From: Weissella hellenica
Lineage (GTDB): Bacteria; Bacillota; Bacilli; Lactobacillales; Lactobacillaceae
Assembly (NCBI RefSeq): GCF_005405545.1
Contig: NZ_BJEG01000001.1
Location: 62,001-126,000 of the forward strand
Reading direction: 5' to 3'
Length of the DNA: 64,000 bases
The notes under the pieces were generated by a model. The model saw only the letters and a program-made list of their open reading frames with translations, ran no database searches and was not told where the DNA came from. Of the stretch, positions 25,265 to 34,158 are shown piece by piece (positions within the stretch are counted from its first letter, which is position 1; each line of letters opens with the position of its first letter). A program made the position numbers and the translations under genes.

Positions 25265-25513
25265 ATGACAGAAAATGATTTTAGTTTAACAAACAGTCTT
25301 GCTAATTTGACTACAGACCCTAATGGTACAAAAAAAGTACTGCAGTATATTGATAAACAACATGGAGCCAAGGATAAAATGATGCTCCACAATGAAATAG
25401 GTGAAATACTTAATCTAAAACTATCAATTGAGGATGGAGATAATATTTTAGCCTGTGTACTATCTTATTCAGAACATTATCATGATAAAATAATCGAATT
25501 AATAGCTAGCTAA
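25265..25513 (+). CDS. 82-residue protein downstream of the small peptide
   Basis: Starts at the ATG at 25265; in-frame codons upstream (25235) overlap the small peptide gene. Sequence starts MTENDFSLTNSLANL and ends CVLSYSEHYHDKIIELIAS. Mostly helical composition, no signal peptide, no membrane segment, one Cys. No recognised domain. The position directly behind a small hydrophobic peptide suggests an immunity-like partner (inference). Closed by a two-step hairpin terminator. Confidence 0.55.
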   Translation: MTENDFSLTNSLANLTTDPNGTKKVLQYIDKQHGAKDKMMLHNEIGEILNLKLSIEDGDNILACVLSYSEHYHDKIIELIAS

Positions 25514-25516
25514 AAA

Positions 25517-25563
25517 AGAGTAGGACAATCTACAAAAATTGTAGACTATCCTACTCTTATTTC
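25517..25563. terminator. Terminator after the small peptide pair
   Basis: AAGAGTAGGA pairs with TCCTACTCTT and inside it TCTACA with TGTAGA; flanked by A and T runs, so it may serve both strands. Confidence 0.8.
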
Positions 25564-25667
25564 AGTTAACAAAGGCGTTAGGGTGACAATAATATTATTT
25601 TTTTGTTCCCAATATTTTTTATAAACTATTCTTCAGCATTTTTCATGTCTCTTTATTGAGTGCTGAC

Positions 25668-26594
25668 TTATTTTAAAGTAACTTCTTCGCGAGCATGAAT
25701 CAATTCAGTAATTAATTCATTAGCAGGCGTTGGAATATTTAATTCTCGACCCATAAGGGCAATTGCACCGTTTAGATAATCTATTTCAGTACGACGTCCT
25801 GATGAGATATCCTGGTGCATTGATGGATAATGATCACCGGCTTGATCTGGTGCAAGTGCAGCGTTAATGGCCGTTAAGGCAAGTTTTTCGGTAAGCGGGA
25901 TGCCTTTAGCTTTTGCTACGGCTTCGAATTCAAGAACTACCTTATCTGTTAAAGTAGGGACATATTCACTCTTATTTAGATCCATTACTTTACAATCTAA
26001 CAGAGTACAGAAAGAATTTAATACGCTGTTAAGACAAGCCTTTTTCCAAATTGATAATAAAACATTATCGCTTTCACGAGGATTTAATTTGGCTTCTGCT
26101 AATGTGTTATTAATCACTGTTAATGTTTCATGTGAAACATTATTAATTGCCTGGAATTCAATATATCCTGAACCGTTCAAGATAACAGAACCTGGACCTA
26201 CTAGTTCACTAGTCCATAGCGTAGTGCCTACTAGTAACGGTGATTTTGGTGCGAATTTTTGAATGGTTTCAAGGTTACCGATACCGTTAGATAAGCAAAG
26301 AATTGCAGTCTTTTTATTCAATAAGTGAGTAATATTTTGTAACATATCCTCAAGTTGCATTGCTTTGGTGAATAATAAAATCAAATCATAGGTGTCATGA
26401 ACATCCTTAGGAAAGGCGGCCGGAATTTTAATAAATTGTTGCTCACCATTCGCTTCGACAGAGAGTCCTTTATCGTTAATCTGTTCAATATGTTCTGGCC
26501 ATAAATCTAGTAAGGTAACATCATTGCCTGATTGTTGGAGCATGTAGCCAAAACGACTACCCATTGCACCACTACCTGCAATTGCTATTTTCAT
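25668..26594 (-). CDS. PanE/ApbA-family ketopantoate (2-keto acid) reductase
   Basis: 308 residues. NADP motif GSGAMGSRFGYMLQQSG at the N-terminus and family segments LLFTKAMQLEDML, LCLSNGIGNLETI, VGTTLWTSELVGPGSV, catalytic Lys in IWKKACLNSVLNSFCTL and the C-terminal SMHQDISSGRRTEIDYLNGAI. It reduces 2-ketopantoate to D-pantoate or, in lactic acid bacteria, branched 2-keto acids to 2-hydroxy acids. No pantothenate genes are nearby, so the broader keto-acid reductase role is plausible. GGAGG precedes the ATG. A parS-like site lies inside the gene. The LacI gene is 15 bases upstream in the same direction. Confidence 0.9.
   Translation of the reverse strand: MKIAIAGSGAMGSRFGYMLQQSGNDVTLLDLWPEHIEQINDKGLSVEANGEQQFIKIPAAFPKDVHDTYDLILLFTKAMQLEDMLQNITHLLNKKTAILCLSNGIGNLETIQKFAPKSPLLVGTTLWTSELVGPGSVILNGSGYIEFQAINNVSHETLTVINNTLAEAKLNPRESDNVLLSIWKKACLNSVLNSFCTLLDCKVMDLNKSEYVPTLTDKVVLEFEAVAKAKGIPLTEKLALTAINAALAPDQAGDHYPSMHQDISSGRRTEIDYLNGAIALMGRELNIPTPANELITELIHAREEVTLK
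26124..26139. other. parS-like ParB/Spo0J binding site 3 (inside the panE-like gene)
   Basis: TGTTTCATGTGAAACA, identical to site 2, but within coding sequence, where it specifies part of NVSHETL. Confidence 0.6.
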
Positions 26595-26609
26595 GATATA
26601 TCCTCCAAT

Positions 26610-27542
26610 TTATTTGGTTGTTTCACCAATAAGTAGTTCGGGAACAATGTACACAGATTGTACAGTCTTTCCGGATAATTCGTCTAATAATAAATGAACC
26701 ATCTGTTGTGCAATGGCCTTTAACGGCTGTTTTACGGTCGTTAATGATTGTTCTGCTAGTTGATGGACATAAATGCCATCAAAACCAACGATGCCGACAT
26801 CATGCGGAACAGATAGCCCTTGATAAATACAGGCACGTAATGCACCAAGAGCTAGACGGTCAGTCGCTGCAACAATACCGGTTTTGGGCATCAGCGACAG
26901 GCCTATTAAAAATTCGCGTGAGACATGTCCATCATTAGCTAGCTTATATATTTGAATCGGTTTTTTAGCTGTTTGCATCGCTTGTCGATACCCATTTTCT
27001 CGGTTCTTTTCAAAAGCCTCGTCAACATCCATACCTAAAAATAAAATCTGTTGGTAAGATTGTTTTAGTAATAGTTCAGTTGCCAATTGTGTACCGATAG
27101 TATTATCAATATCAACAGCAGTAATGCCGGGTTCACTACCGTATATTACTACTGGGATAGATAGATTACGTAAAGCATTATAGTCACTGTGGCGAACACC
27201 ACTGATTAAAAAGCCATCCACATTTGTTACGTCAAAGTTATGCTCATGACGTATTTCAAGCGTGTAGCCATATGCCTGTAGCACATCAGTTAAATGTATT
27301 AACAAATGGGCATAGTAAGGCTCAATCTCGTCAACATTGTCTAGTAAGATGAAGGCAATGTTGTAATGACGATGGTTTGCTAATGCACGACCAGCACGAT
27401 TTTGAACGTATCCTAGTTGATTAATAACCTGTTGTACTTCAGTTCTTATTTCCAAAGAGACTTGTTCGGGATGGTTAATAACCCGTGATACAGTCATTTT
27501 AGAAACATGGGCACTACGAGCAACATCTGATAACGAAACCAT
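26610..27542 (-). CDS. LacI/GalR-family transcriptional regulator
   Basis: 310 residues from the ATG at 27542 with GGGG 8 bases upstream; a GTG at 27551 overlaps the spacing. Helix-turn-helix and hinge: SLSDVARSAHVSKMTVSRVINHPEQVS and RAGRALANHR. The effector domain follows, ending with GIVGFDGIYVHQLAEQSLTTVKQPL. It represses by binding LacI-type operators and is released or activated by a sugar. It is divergent from the sugar symporter gene at 27776, its probable target, and co-directional with the PanE-like gene. Confidence 0.9.
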   Translation of the reverse strand: MVSLSDVARSAHVSKMTVSRVINHPEQVSLEIRTEVQQVINQLGYVQNRAGRALANHRHYNIAFILLDNVDEIEPYYAHLLIHLTDVLQAYGYTLEIRHEHNFDVTNVDGFLISGVRHSDYNALRNLSIPVVIYGSEPGITAVDIDNTIGTQLATELLLKQSYQQILFLGMDVDEAFEKNRENGYRQAMQTAKKPIQIYKLANDGHVSREFLIGLSLMPKTGIVAATDRLALGALRACIYQGLSVPHDVGIVGFDGIYVHQLAEQSLTTVKQPLKAIAQQMVHLLLDELSGKTVQSVYIVPELLIGETTK

Positions 27543-27646
27543 AATATACACCCCAATAATATTGTTTAATAATTAAATAAATCATAACACGAATAGGTAA
27601 TATCGAATGGTTTGTTTTATCGATTGATGAAACTTTTGTGAAAAAT

Positions 27647-27731
27647 ATGTTAACGGTAACAGTGAGAATATACTTTATTAATTTAATAATAATAAAAGCT
27701 ATAGTTTAACTTGTTAGTAAAGCGCTTACAT
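27647..27731. promoter_or_regulatory. LacI-type operator and cre-like site in the divergent region
   Basis: TGTTAACGGTAACA (27648-27661) is a near-palindrome with the central CG of LacI operators. GTAAAGCGCTTACAT (about 27717-27731) matches the reverse complement of the CcpA cre consensus with one mismatch. Both lie between the LacI gene and the symporter. Confidence 0.5.
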
Positions 27732-27775
27732 ATCGAGAGCGGTTATTAAATGCAAGTAGATTAAGGGGTTAAATT

Positions 27776-29128
27776 ATGGAATCATTTAAAAATAATTTGG
27801 GTAAAAAACATTTACCAACGTTATCAATCACAACTTTGATGTTGATGACATTTGGTAATCTAGGAACATCAATGGCATTTTCATTACAAAGTGCCAATAT
27901 GGGACGTATTTTTCAGACTTTGGGGGCAGATCCTACTAAATTAGGATTCTTCTTTATTTTGCCACCATTAGCAGGTATGGTTGTCCAACCACTAGTTGGG
28001 TATTTTTCGGATCGTACGTGGATTCCTAAAATCGGGCGGCGTTTGCCTTACCTTATTTTAGGAGCCATTGTTGCCATTGTTGTGATGATGCTATTACCGA
28101 ATGCTGGTTCGTTTGGTTTTAAAGCATCAACTGCTTTATGGTTTGGAGCAGTTGCTATCCTATTTATGGATTTGTCTTCAAACATGTCAATGCAACCATT
28201 TAAGATGATGATTTCGGATATGGTAAATGACAGCCAAAAGGATATGGCTTGGTCATGGCAAACAATTTGGGGAAATATTGGTGGTGTTATTGCTAATTTA
28301 TTCCCTTTCTTCTTTACGGCAATCGGTGTTGCAAATGTGGCTGCCCAAGGTGAGCTGCCAGCTTCAGTTAAGTGGTCGTTTTATGTTGGGGCGATTATTT
28401 TAGGTATTTCTGCGGCATTTACGATTTGGAAAGTCGATGAATATGAGCCTGGTAAATATGCTGAATATCATGGTATAGCCGAGAATACTGAAAAAATTAA
28501 TTTGTTTAAGCTTGTCAAAAAAGCGCCTAAAGTATTTTGGACGTTGGGACTTGTGCAATTCTTCTGCTGGGCAGGATTTCAGTACTTATGGACCTATGGT
28601 ACTGGTGCCGTTGCACAAAATATTTGGCATACAACAGATGCATCTTCAGCGGCTTTTCAGTCAGCAGGTAACTGGTATGGCGTGTTATCGTCAATTGAAA
28701 CAGTTGCTGCCATTATATGGGGCTTAATGATTACGCGTTTGAATAATAAAACACGTAAACCAGCTTATACGCTAGGATTGTTGCTGGGAGCTGTCGGTTT
28801 CTTCATGCTAGCAGTGACCGGTTCAAAGGCCATGTCAGCGGTAGCTTTTGTTTTGCTAGGTATTGCGTGGGTAACGATGAATGCGATTCCGTTTACCATT
28901 TTAACGAATGCATTAGATGGTAAGCATGATGGTACTTACATGGGGCTGTTTAATACATGGATCTGCTTACCGCAAATTGTGGCATCAATTGTTTCGTTTG
29001 CGCTTTATCCATTGTTAGGTAACCAAATGCCACATATGATCTTAATATCAGCTACCTTGTTTGTTGTGGGTAGTCTTAGTGTTTGGTTTATTAAAGAAAC
29101 TTCGGTTGAACGAGGGGACGCATTTTAA
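27776..29128 (+). CDS. SLC45-like/MFS sugar:proton symporter (sucrose or maltose type)
   Basis: 450 residues, 12 hydrophobic segments. Family marks: TLMLMTFGNLGTSMAFSLQSANMGRIFQTLGADP, then VQPLVGYFSDRTWIPKIGRRLPYLILGAI with the RxGRR motif and DLSSNMSMQPFKMMISDMV. These are typical of bacterial glycoside symporters related to plant sucrose and SLC45 transporters; sucrose, maltose or another disaccharide is likely. The ATG follows AAGGGG. Regulation by the divergent LacI protein and CcpA is suggested by sites upstream. Confidence 0.87.
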   Translation: MESFKNNLGKKHLPTLSITTLMLMTFGNLGTSMAFSLQSANMGRIFQTLGADPTKLGFFFILPPLAGMVVQPLVGYFSDRTWIPKIGRRLPYLILGAIVAIVVMMLLPNAGSFGFKASTALWFGAVAILFMDLSSNMSMQPFKMMISDMVNDSQKDMAWSWQTIWGNIGGVIANLFPFFFTAIGVANVAAQGELPASVKWSFYVGAIILGISAAFTIWKVDEYEPGKYAEYHGIAENTEKINLFKLVKKAPKVFWTLGLVQFFCWAGFQYLWTYGTGAVAQNIWHTTDASSAAFQSAGNWYGVLSSIETVAAIIWGLMITRLNNKTRKPAYTLGLLLGAVGFFMLAVTGSKAMSAVAFVLLGIAWVTMNAIPFTILTNALDGKHDGTYMGLFNTWICLPQIVASIVSFALYPLLGNQMPHMILISATLFVVGSLSVWFIKETSVERGDAF

Positions 29129-29147
29129 CCTAAAATAGGTTTAATTG

Positions 29148-29176
29148 TTGACAATATCAGCTATTCAGATTATTAT
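29148..29176 (+). promoter_or_regulatory. Promoter of the T-box leader 1
   Basis: TTGACA (29148-29153), a 17-base spacer, then TATTAT (29171-29176). Confidence 0.65.
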
Positions 29177-29182
29177 TAATGG

Positions 29183-29495
29183 CAAGTTAATAAGTTTTTG
29201 ATAAGAAAAGATGAGTAATCAATGAGAAACCTTTTGCAGAGAGTCATGGTAGGTGTGAAATGACAAGGAAATCATGGTGAAGATGGTCTTGGAATGCAAA
29301 CGAACGGTGAGTTTTAGAATGAGCCGGTCGCGGTTCTGCCCGTTAACGTGGAAAGGTATAGCAAGTATTGTGTACCTGATGAGAATATTATCTGCGAAGA
29401 TAATGTTGTAAGTGGGTGGTACCGCGTGAAGTTGATATTGTTAATAACACGCCCCTAGAAGATGACGAAAGTTGTTTTCTGGGGGCGTTTTTTGT
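29183..29495 (+). promoter_or_regulatory. T-box riboswitch 1 (probably tRNA-Met)
   Basis: Stem I distal arm GTCAT/ATGAC with loop GGTAGGTGTGAA (29243-29264), probable specifier ATG at 29294-29296 (context CTTGGAATGC), T-box AGTGGGTGGTACCGCG (29411-29426), and terminator stem ACGCCCCTAGAA (29449-29460) with TTCTGGGGGCGT (29477-29488) plus T run. TGGT in the bulge pairs with the uncharged tRNA end. Met starvation would allow read-through into the MetE-like gene. Confidence 0.85.
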
Positions 29496-29515
29496 ATAGA
29501 AAAGGGGTAGTTGAT

Positions 29516-30649
29516 ATGGTTAGTCAAACAGCAACAAAGTTACATTATGATATTGTCGGCAGTTTTTTACGACCAGAAGAATTAAAGCAAGCACGTGAAG
29601 ATTTTGCATCAGGTAAGATTAATCGTGGTCAATTAACAGCAGTAGAAGATAAAACGATTCGGGATTTAGTCGCTAAAGAAATTGATGCAGGCTTAAAAAT
29701 AGTTACTGATGGTGAATTTCGTCGGAGTTACTGGCACTTAGACACATTTTGGGGATTTGCTGGTATTAAGCATACAGTACCAGAGCATGGTTATTTTTTT
29801 CATGATGAGGAGACACGTGCCGATTCAGCGCAAGTTGTTGGAAAAATTGCATTTGATCCAGAACATCATGATTTAAAGGCTTTTAAATTTTTACGAAATT
29901 TGGTTGCTAATGAAGATGACATAACGGCACGTCAAAGTATTCCGGCACCTGCTCAGTTTTATGCAGAATTAGTGCGTGGTGAAGAAAATATTGCTGCACT
30001 TGAAAAGGTTTATGATAATCAAGATGATTTGATTGCTGATATTGGACAAGCTTATCATGATTTAATTCTAGCTTTATATGATGAAGGTTGTCGTGACGTT
30101 AAAATTGATGATTGTACCTGGGGAATGGTTGTTGATCATGACTTTTGGGAAAATATGACTAATGGTGATTTTGATTTGAATGAGTTGCAAGATATTTATT
30201 TGCAATTAAACAACGCAGCTTTGACGGATTTGCCAACTGATTTACGCATTAGCACCCATGTTTGTCGTGGTAATTATCATTCTACATGGGCAGCTAAGGG
30301 TGGGTATGCACCGGTCGCCAGTCATTTATTGGCTGGAGAAAACGTCGATGCTTTTTATCTAGAGTTTGATGATGATCGTTCTGGTGACTTTGCACCATTG
30401 GCTGAGGTACCGGCTGGTAAGCAAGTTGTGCTTGGGCTGGTTACAAGTAAGCAACCAGAGCTGGAATCTAAACAAACATTGATTGATCGCATTAAAGAAG
30501 CGACAGAATTCGTGCCATTAGAAAACTTATCACTTAGCACGCAATGTGGGTTTGCCTCGACTGAAGAAGGTAACAAATTAACTGAGCAACAAGAATGGGA
30601 CAAAATTCGCTTGGTAGTGGAAACGGCGCAAGAGGTTTGGGGCGTTTAA
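29516..30649 (+). CDS. MetE-like cobalamin-independent methionine synthase family protein (YxjG/YxjH type)
   Basis: 377 residues from the ATG at 29516, AAAGGGG upstream. Contains only the C-terminal catalytic half of MetE: IVGSFLRPEELKQAR, the Zn ligands His and Cys in STHVCRGNYHS, Glu in FYLEFDDDRSGDF and Cys in LSTQCGFASTEEGN. Proteins of this size (YxjG/YxjH) are thought to transfer a methyl group to homocysteine, but the donor may differ from the MetE folate. A methionine T-box controls it, as expected for methionine supply. A paralogue with its own T-box is at 49.4 kb. Confidence 0.9.
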   Translation: MVSQTATKLHYDIVGSFLRPEELKQAREDFASGKINRGQLTAVEDKTIRDLVAKEIDAGLKIVTDGEFRRSYWHLDTFWGFAGIKHTVPEHGYFFHDEETRADSAQVVGKIAFDPEHHDLKAFKFLRNLVANEDDITARQSIPAPAQFYAELVRGEENIAALEKVYDNQDDLIADIGQAYHDLILALYDEGCRDVKIDDCTWGMVVDHDFWENMTNGDFDLNELQDIYLQLNNAALTDLPTDLRISTHVCRGNYHSTWAAKGGYAPVASHLLAGENVDAFYLEFDDDRSGDFAPLAEVPAGKQVVLGLVTSKQPELESKQTLIDRIKEATEFVPLENLSLSTQCGFASTEEGNKLTEQQEWDKIRLVVETAQEVWGV

Positions 30650-30679
30650 GATATTTATTCTTAAAAAATAAAAATTATT

Positions 30680-30720
30680 AGTCAACCATTGGTGTAGTAG
30701 CTTTTGTGGTTGACTTTTTT
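30680..30720 (+). terminator. Terminator of the MetE-like gene
   Basis: AGTCAACCA (30680-30688) pairs with TGGTTGACT (30707-30715), then TTTTTT. Confidence 0.8.
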
Positions 30721-30750
30721 AGTGTAGATGTTGATTTATAGGACAAAAAA

Positions 30751-30794
30751 TTATACAAATTTTATTTAAGTGTTATAATTAATCGTGTACGATT
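30751..30794 (+). promoter_or_regulatory. Promoter and palindrome before the disulfide oxidoreductase
   Basis: TTATAC (30751-30756), a 17-base spacer, then TATAAT (30774-30779). AATCGT (30781-30786) and ACGATT (30789-30794) form an inverted repeat with a 2-base centre right at the predicted start, suggesting an operator. Confidence 0.45.
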
Positions 30795-30852
30795 GATTAT
30801 GAAAATTTAGAAACTTAAGAATAGTTTTTAAGCTATTTTAGAGGAGGATATT

Positions 30853-32208
30853 ATGACCGATTTTGATTACGATGTTGTATTTATTGGTAGTGGACATGCG
30901 GCATTTCATGGTGCATTTAAGTTACTAAAAGCCGGTAAAAAAGTGGCGTTGATTGAGGAAAGTAAGTTAGGTGGAACTTGTCCTAATTATGGTTGTGATG
31001 CTAAATTGCTTTTGGATGGTCCTTTTGAGGTAATTCAAGATAGTCAAAATTATAAGGGATTTGGACTTGATACGACTCCTCAGTTAAACTGGGAAGATTT
31101 GATGGCCTATAAACATGAATGGATTGATCGCCTGCCAATTATGATGAAAGAGTTAATTCCTAAGGTTGGTATCGATGTATATGAGGGACATGGTAAGCTA
31201 CTTGATGCGCATCGAATCGATACCGGTGATAAGCAGATTACGGCTGATAATATTGTTTTGGCAACGGGCGCACATGATTCTGTATTACCAGTAACTGGCA
31301 AAGTGTATATCCATGACAGTAAAGATTTCTTATCTATTCCACATTTGCCAGAATCAATTGTCTTTATTGGTGCTGGATTGATTTCTCTTGAATTTGCTTC
31401 TATGGTTATGAAAACTGGTGCAAAAATAGAGGTTATTGAATTTTCTGATCGTGCTTTAGCACAATATGATCAAAAGTATGTTGATAAAGTGATCGCAAGA
31501 CTAGAAGCAGAAGGCGTTAATTTCCACTTTAACGAGGCTATTAATGGTGTACAAAAAAATGATAATGGTTATGTCGTCACGACTGAGTCAGGATTAGCAT
31601 TTGCAACTGATTATGTCTTTGGAGCTACCGGTCGCCAAGCTAATACGCAAGGCTTAGGATTGGATGAGGTTGGCATTGCTTATACTAAGAATGGTATTTC
31701 TGTTGATGATCATTTACGGACGAGTTTGAATAATGTTTATGTGAGTGGGGATGTTATCGATAAGCAAATTCCTAAGCTAACACCAACGGCAACTTTTGAA
31801 TCTAATTATATTGCCAGTCAAATTTTGAGCGAGGATGATCAGCCAATTAATTATCCAGCCGTACCGTATGTTGCTTATACATTGCCACGTATCGCACAAA
31901 TTGGTGTAACGCCAGAACAAGCACAAGCTGCATCAGATAAATATGAGATTAAAGTTTTGCCATATGGTCAAGGCTTTGATACTAGACATGATAATGATGC
32001 TGAAATGACGGTTATTTTTGAAAAAGAAACCCAAAAGGTTGCGGGAGCTGTCATTTATGGTGGTCAAGCAGCTTCGTTGATTAATATTTTAACGTTTGTT
32101 GTTGATAAGGGATTGACTAATGATGATTTGGAACAAATGATTTTTGGGTTCCCAGATGTCACTTATTCTGCATTAACGATGTTAAGTCCTAATGGTTTTA
32201 TGGGTTAA
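30853..32208 (+). CDS. Class I FAD pyridine nucleotide-disulfide oxidoreductase
   Basis: 451 residues. FAD motif FIGSGHAAFHGAFKLLKAGKK, redox-active pair CPNYGCDAK (Cys spacing CxxxxC as in glutathione reductase), NAD(P) motif FIGAGLISLEFASMV and a second FAD motif VYVSGDVIDKQIPKLTPTA. The usual HP catalytic pair at the extreme C-terminus is not seen (ends MIFGFPDVTYSALTMLSPNG), and the redox motif differs from VNxGCVPK of standard enzymes. The substrate is unknown; glutathione, coenzyme A disulfide or related disulfides are possible. Strong GAGGAGG before the ATG. A MarR/OhrR-like gene follows. Confidence 0.88.
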   Translation: MTDFDYDVVFIGSGHAAFHGAFKLLKAGKKVALIEESKLGGTCPNYGCDAKLLLDGPFEVIQDSQNYKGFGLDTTPQLNWEDLMAYKHEWIDRLPIMMKELIPKVGIDVYEGHGKLLDAHRIDTGDKQITADNIVLATGAHDSVLPVTGKVYIHDSKDFLSIPHLPESIVFIGAGLISLEFASMVMKTGAKIEVIEFSDRALAQYDQKYVDKVIARLEAEGVNFHFNEAINGVQKNDNGYVVTTESGLAFATDYVFGATGRQANTQGLGLDEVGIAYTKNGISVDDHLRTSLNNVYVSGDVIDKQIPKLTPTATFESNYIASQILSEDDQPINYPAVPYVAYTLPRIAQIGVTPEQAQAASDKYEIKVLPYGQGFDTRHDNDAEMTVIFEKETQKVAGAVIYGGQAASLINILTFVVDKGLTNDDLEQMIFGFPDVTYSALTMLSPNGFMG

Positions 32209-32228
32209 TTAATTTTTAGAATGAGCTT

Positions 32229-32270
32229 AAAATAGCAAGTTACCAATATAGTGGCAACTTGCTATTTTTG
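32229..32270 (+). terminator. Terminator of the disulfide oxidoreductase gene
   Basis: AAAATAGCAAGTT pairs with AACTTGCTATTTT, extended by CCA/TGG, followed by T-rich sequence. Confidence 0.75.
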
Positions 32271-32407
32271 ACTTTTATATGTGCTGTTATGTGTGAGTAA
32301 GCTAAGGATATTACCTGAGATTGATTATTCATAATGTGAATGGCGTATGTTTCATGTTATATTTATTTGAATATAAATATTATTTTCATGAAAGGAGACG
32401 ATTAATT

Positions 32408-32848
32408 ATGGTAGCACAAGAGATAGACTTAGCCAATCAACTATGTTTTTCAATCTATAATGCTAATCGTCTTTTTGCGAAGTTTTACCAACAGGCACTA
32501 GACGAATTTCAGTTAACTTATCCGCAATATTTAGTTATGTTAGCTTTGTGGGAGAATGAACCGATTAATTTACGTGAACTTGGTCAAAAATTGCATTTGG
32601 CAAGCAATACATTAACACCGTTACTTAAAAGATTAGAACAAAATGGTTGGTTAACACGGATACGGCCAACAGAAGATAAGCGCCAGTTAGTTGTTAGTTT
32701 AACGCCTAAGGGGCAAGAATTAAAACCTTTAGTAGAAGAACGGTTAGCAGAATGTGTTAAAAACATGGGTGATTTTGATATTAAAGAGTATCAAAATATG
32801 TTAGATGATAATCAAAAATTAATTACGACTTTGTTAAAATTGGTGTAA
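32408..32848 (+). CDS. MarR-family regulator, OhrR-like
   Basis: 146 residues from the ATG at 32408 with AAGGAG; a long upstream frame from 32321 has no support. Winged-helix MarR: NQLCFSIYNANRLFAKFYQQ, LTYPQYLVMLALWENEPINLRELGQKLHL, LKRLEQNGWLTRIRPTEDKRQL. Cys13 in NQLCFS is in the position of the peroxide-sensing Cys15 of Bacillus OhrR. No other Cys in the sensing region, so it would be a 1-Cys type. It probably represses an oxidative-stress gene; ohrA is not in the window, and the disulfide oxidoreductase upstream is a candidate target. Confidence 0.85.
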   Translation: MVAQEIDLANQLCFSIYNANRLFAKFYQQALDEFQLTYPQYLVMLALWENEPINLRELGQKLHLASNTLTPLLKRLEQNGWLTRIRPTEDKRQLVVSLTPKGQELKPLVEERLAECVKNMGDFDIKEYQNMLDDNQKLITTLLKLV

Positions 32849-32862
32849 GATAAATTTTTAAA

Positions 32863-32904
32863 AAAGAGTGGGTAAGAAAATCATGATTTTCTTACCCACT
32901 CTTT
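32863..32904. terminator. Bidirectional terminator
   Basis: A nearly uninterrupted palindrome with stem AGAGTGGGTAAGAAAA and its complement lies between convergent genes. Confidence 0.92.
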
Positions 32905-32917
32905 AATTTGCTTCAAT

Positions 32918-33514
32918 TTAAATAATGTCAGGCTTATTAGCAAGGACTTTACGACGATAATTAATAATGATAACCAATGAAATATCTAATAATAATAGAT
33001 AGATTGTAAAAGCAACATTACTAAATGACCAATTAGCCGTTGCAGCTAAAATACCAGTTGTCGTTGATATAATACCACCTACATAATAAATCGGTGCTTC
33101 AGAATTTGGATTTAACCAAGCTTTTCGCAGTGTGGGTAAGGCAGCAATCGCATCACTGATAATTGAAAAGATAATTGCTAATATGGGATTGCTAGTTGCT
33201 AACCAAATGATTAATGCCAATAAAGCAACCACACCACATAGATAATCTAAGGTGGTTAGTTGCCAGTAAGCATCTCGATTAAACATAGAAGTGATAAATA
33301 CTAATAAAGGCATGAAACCAGCCATAAAAACAGGTAAAATGGCCCAATTTATCCCAGTATCAGTGATAGTAGCACTAACTGATATTAAGGGTGCAATAGC
33401 CCAAAGCAACCAAGTAACCTTATTGGGTTGCACTCTACCTTGAATAGTGGCAATGAGATAAAATGATCCAAAGAAAGCGGAACATAAGACACCGACAATG
33501 ACTAAGTATTGCAC
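32918..33514 (-). CDS. Six-helix membrane protein, PQ-loop-like
   Basis: 198 residues, about six hydrophobic segments in two halves of three. The motif VQPNKVTWLLWAIAPL in the first half and SDAIAALPTLRKAWLNPNSEAPIYYVGG in the second resemble PQ-loop repeats, but with degenerate prolines; the family assignment is tentative. Start GTG at 33514 with GGAGG inside the end of the upstream GNAT frame. No function can be assigned. Co-directional with the disrupted GNAT gene. Confidence 0.6.
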   Translation of the reverse strand: MQYLVIVGVLCSAFFGSFYLIATIQGRVQPNKVTWLLWAIAPLISVSATITDTGINWAILPVFMAGFMPLLVFITSMFNRDAYWQLTTLDYLCGVVALLALIIWLATSNPILAIIFSIISDAIAALPTLRKAWLNPNSEAPIYYVGGIISTTTGILAATANWSFSNVAFTIYLLLLDISLVIIINYRRKVLANKPDII

Positions 33515-33517
33515 GAT

Positions 33518-33976
33518 TTAATGACCTCCATTTAAAATCATATCTATGTGAGGAATATTATCCTCTAAGTAAACGTCTGAGACGGCTTCGAACCCAAATG
33601 ATTAATAAAATGAGCGCAAGTAATTTTGTGCTCCAATTTTAATCATTTTACCTGGATAAAGGCGCTGAATTTCTGTAATAGTTGCGGTAACAATTTGGCG
33701 TCCAAAGTTTTTTTTGCGATAAGCCAAGGGGACTAATACACGCCCAAAGCGAATATAGGCATTATCACTGTCCTGAATAATACGTGTATAGGCCATCAGA
33801 TGATTGTCTAATTTTAAATAAACATGGTGTGCATTAAAATCAGCTTCATCAATTTCTTGATAGGCACAATTTTGTTCAACAACAAAGACCTTTGTCCGCT
33901 CTTGCATAATGGTTAGTAGTTCTACTGGCGTTAAATCAACTGTACTTTTAATAATTAATTCCGGTTGTTGCATCAT
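33518..33976 (-). pseudogene. ElaA-like GNAT acetyltransferase truncated by a stop codon
   Basis: The open frame (33602-33976, 124 residues) is a GNAT protein: IMQERTKVFVVEQNCAYQEIDEADFNAHHVYLK and FGRVLVPLAYRKKNFGRQIVTATI. It stops at TAA (33604-33602) within QNYLRSFY*SFGFEAVSDVYLEDNIPH, and the same frame then continues with the usual ElaA C-terminus (consensus NYLxxFYxxFGF...Y.EDGIPH) to a TAA at 33520-33518. One change, GAA to TAA, explains the stop. The truncated product would lack the last beta strand and part of the acetyl-CoA pocket. The remnant overlaps the ribosome site of the next gene. Confidence 0.85.
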
Positions 33977-34158
33977 AACCTGCCCCTTAATTTAGTTAGC
34001 GGCCTTTTATAGTTACTAATTCTTAATGTTAACATATTGGTAACATTATGTAGCTAATTATTAGAAAAAAATGAAATTTCTAAAAAAACAGCTTGACTAT
34101 TACATATTAGTTCCGTTATCTTTAGATAAATAAACAAAAAGAGTGGGGAACCTTTTCG

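Noticed and set aside
32340-32360. TGTTTCATGT at 32349 as another parS-like site
   Set aside because: Only the left half matches; the right half (TATATT) is unrelated.
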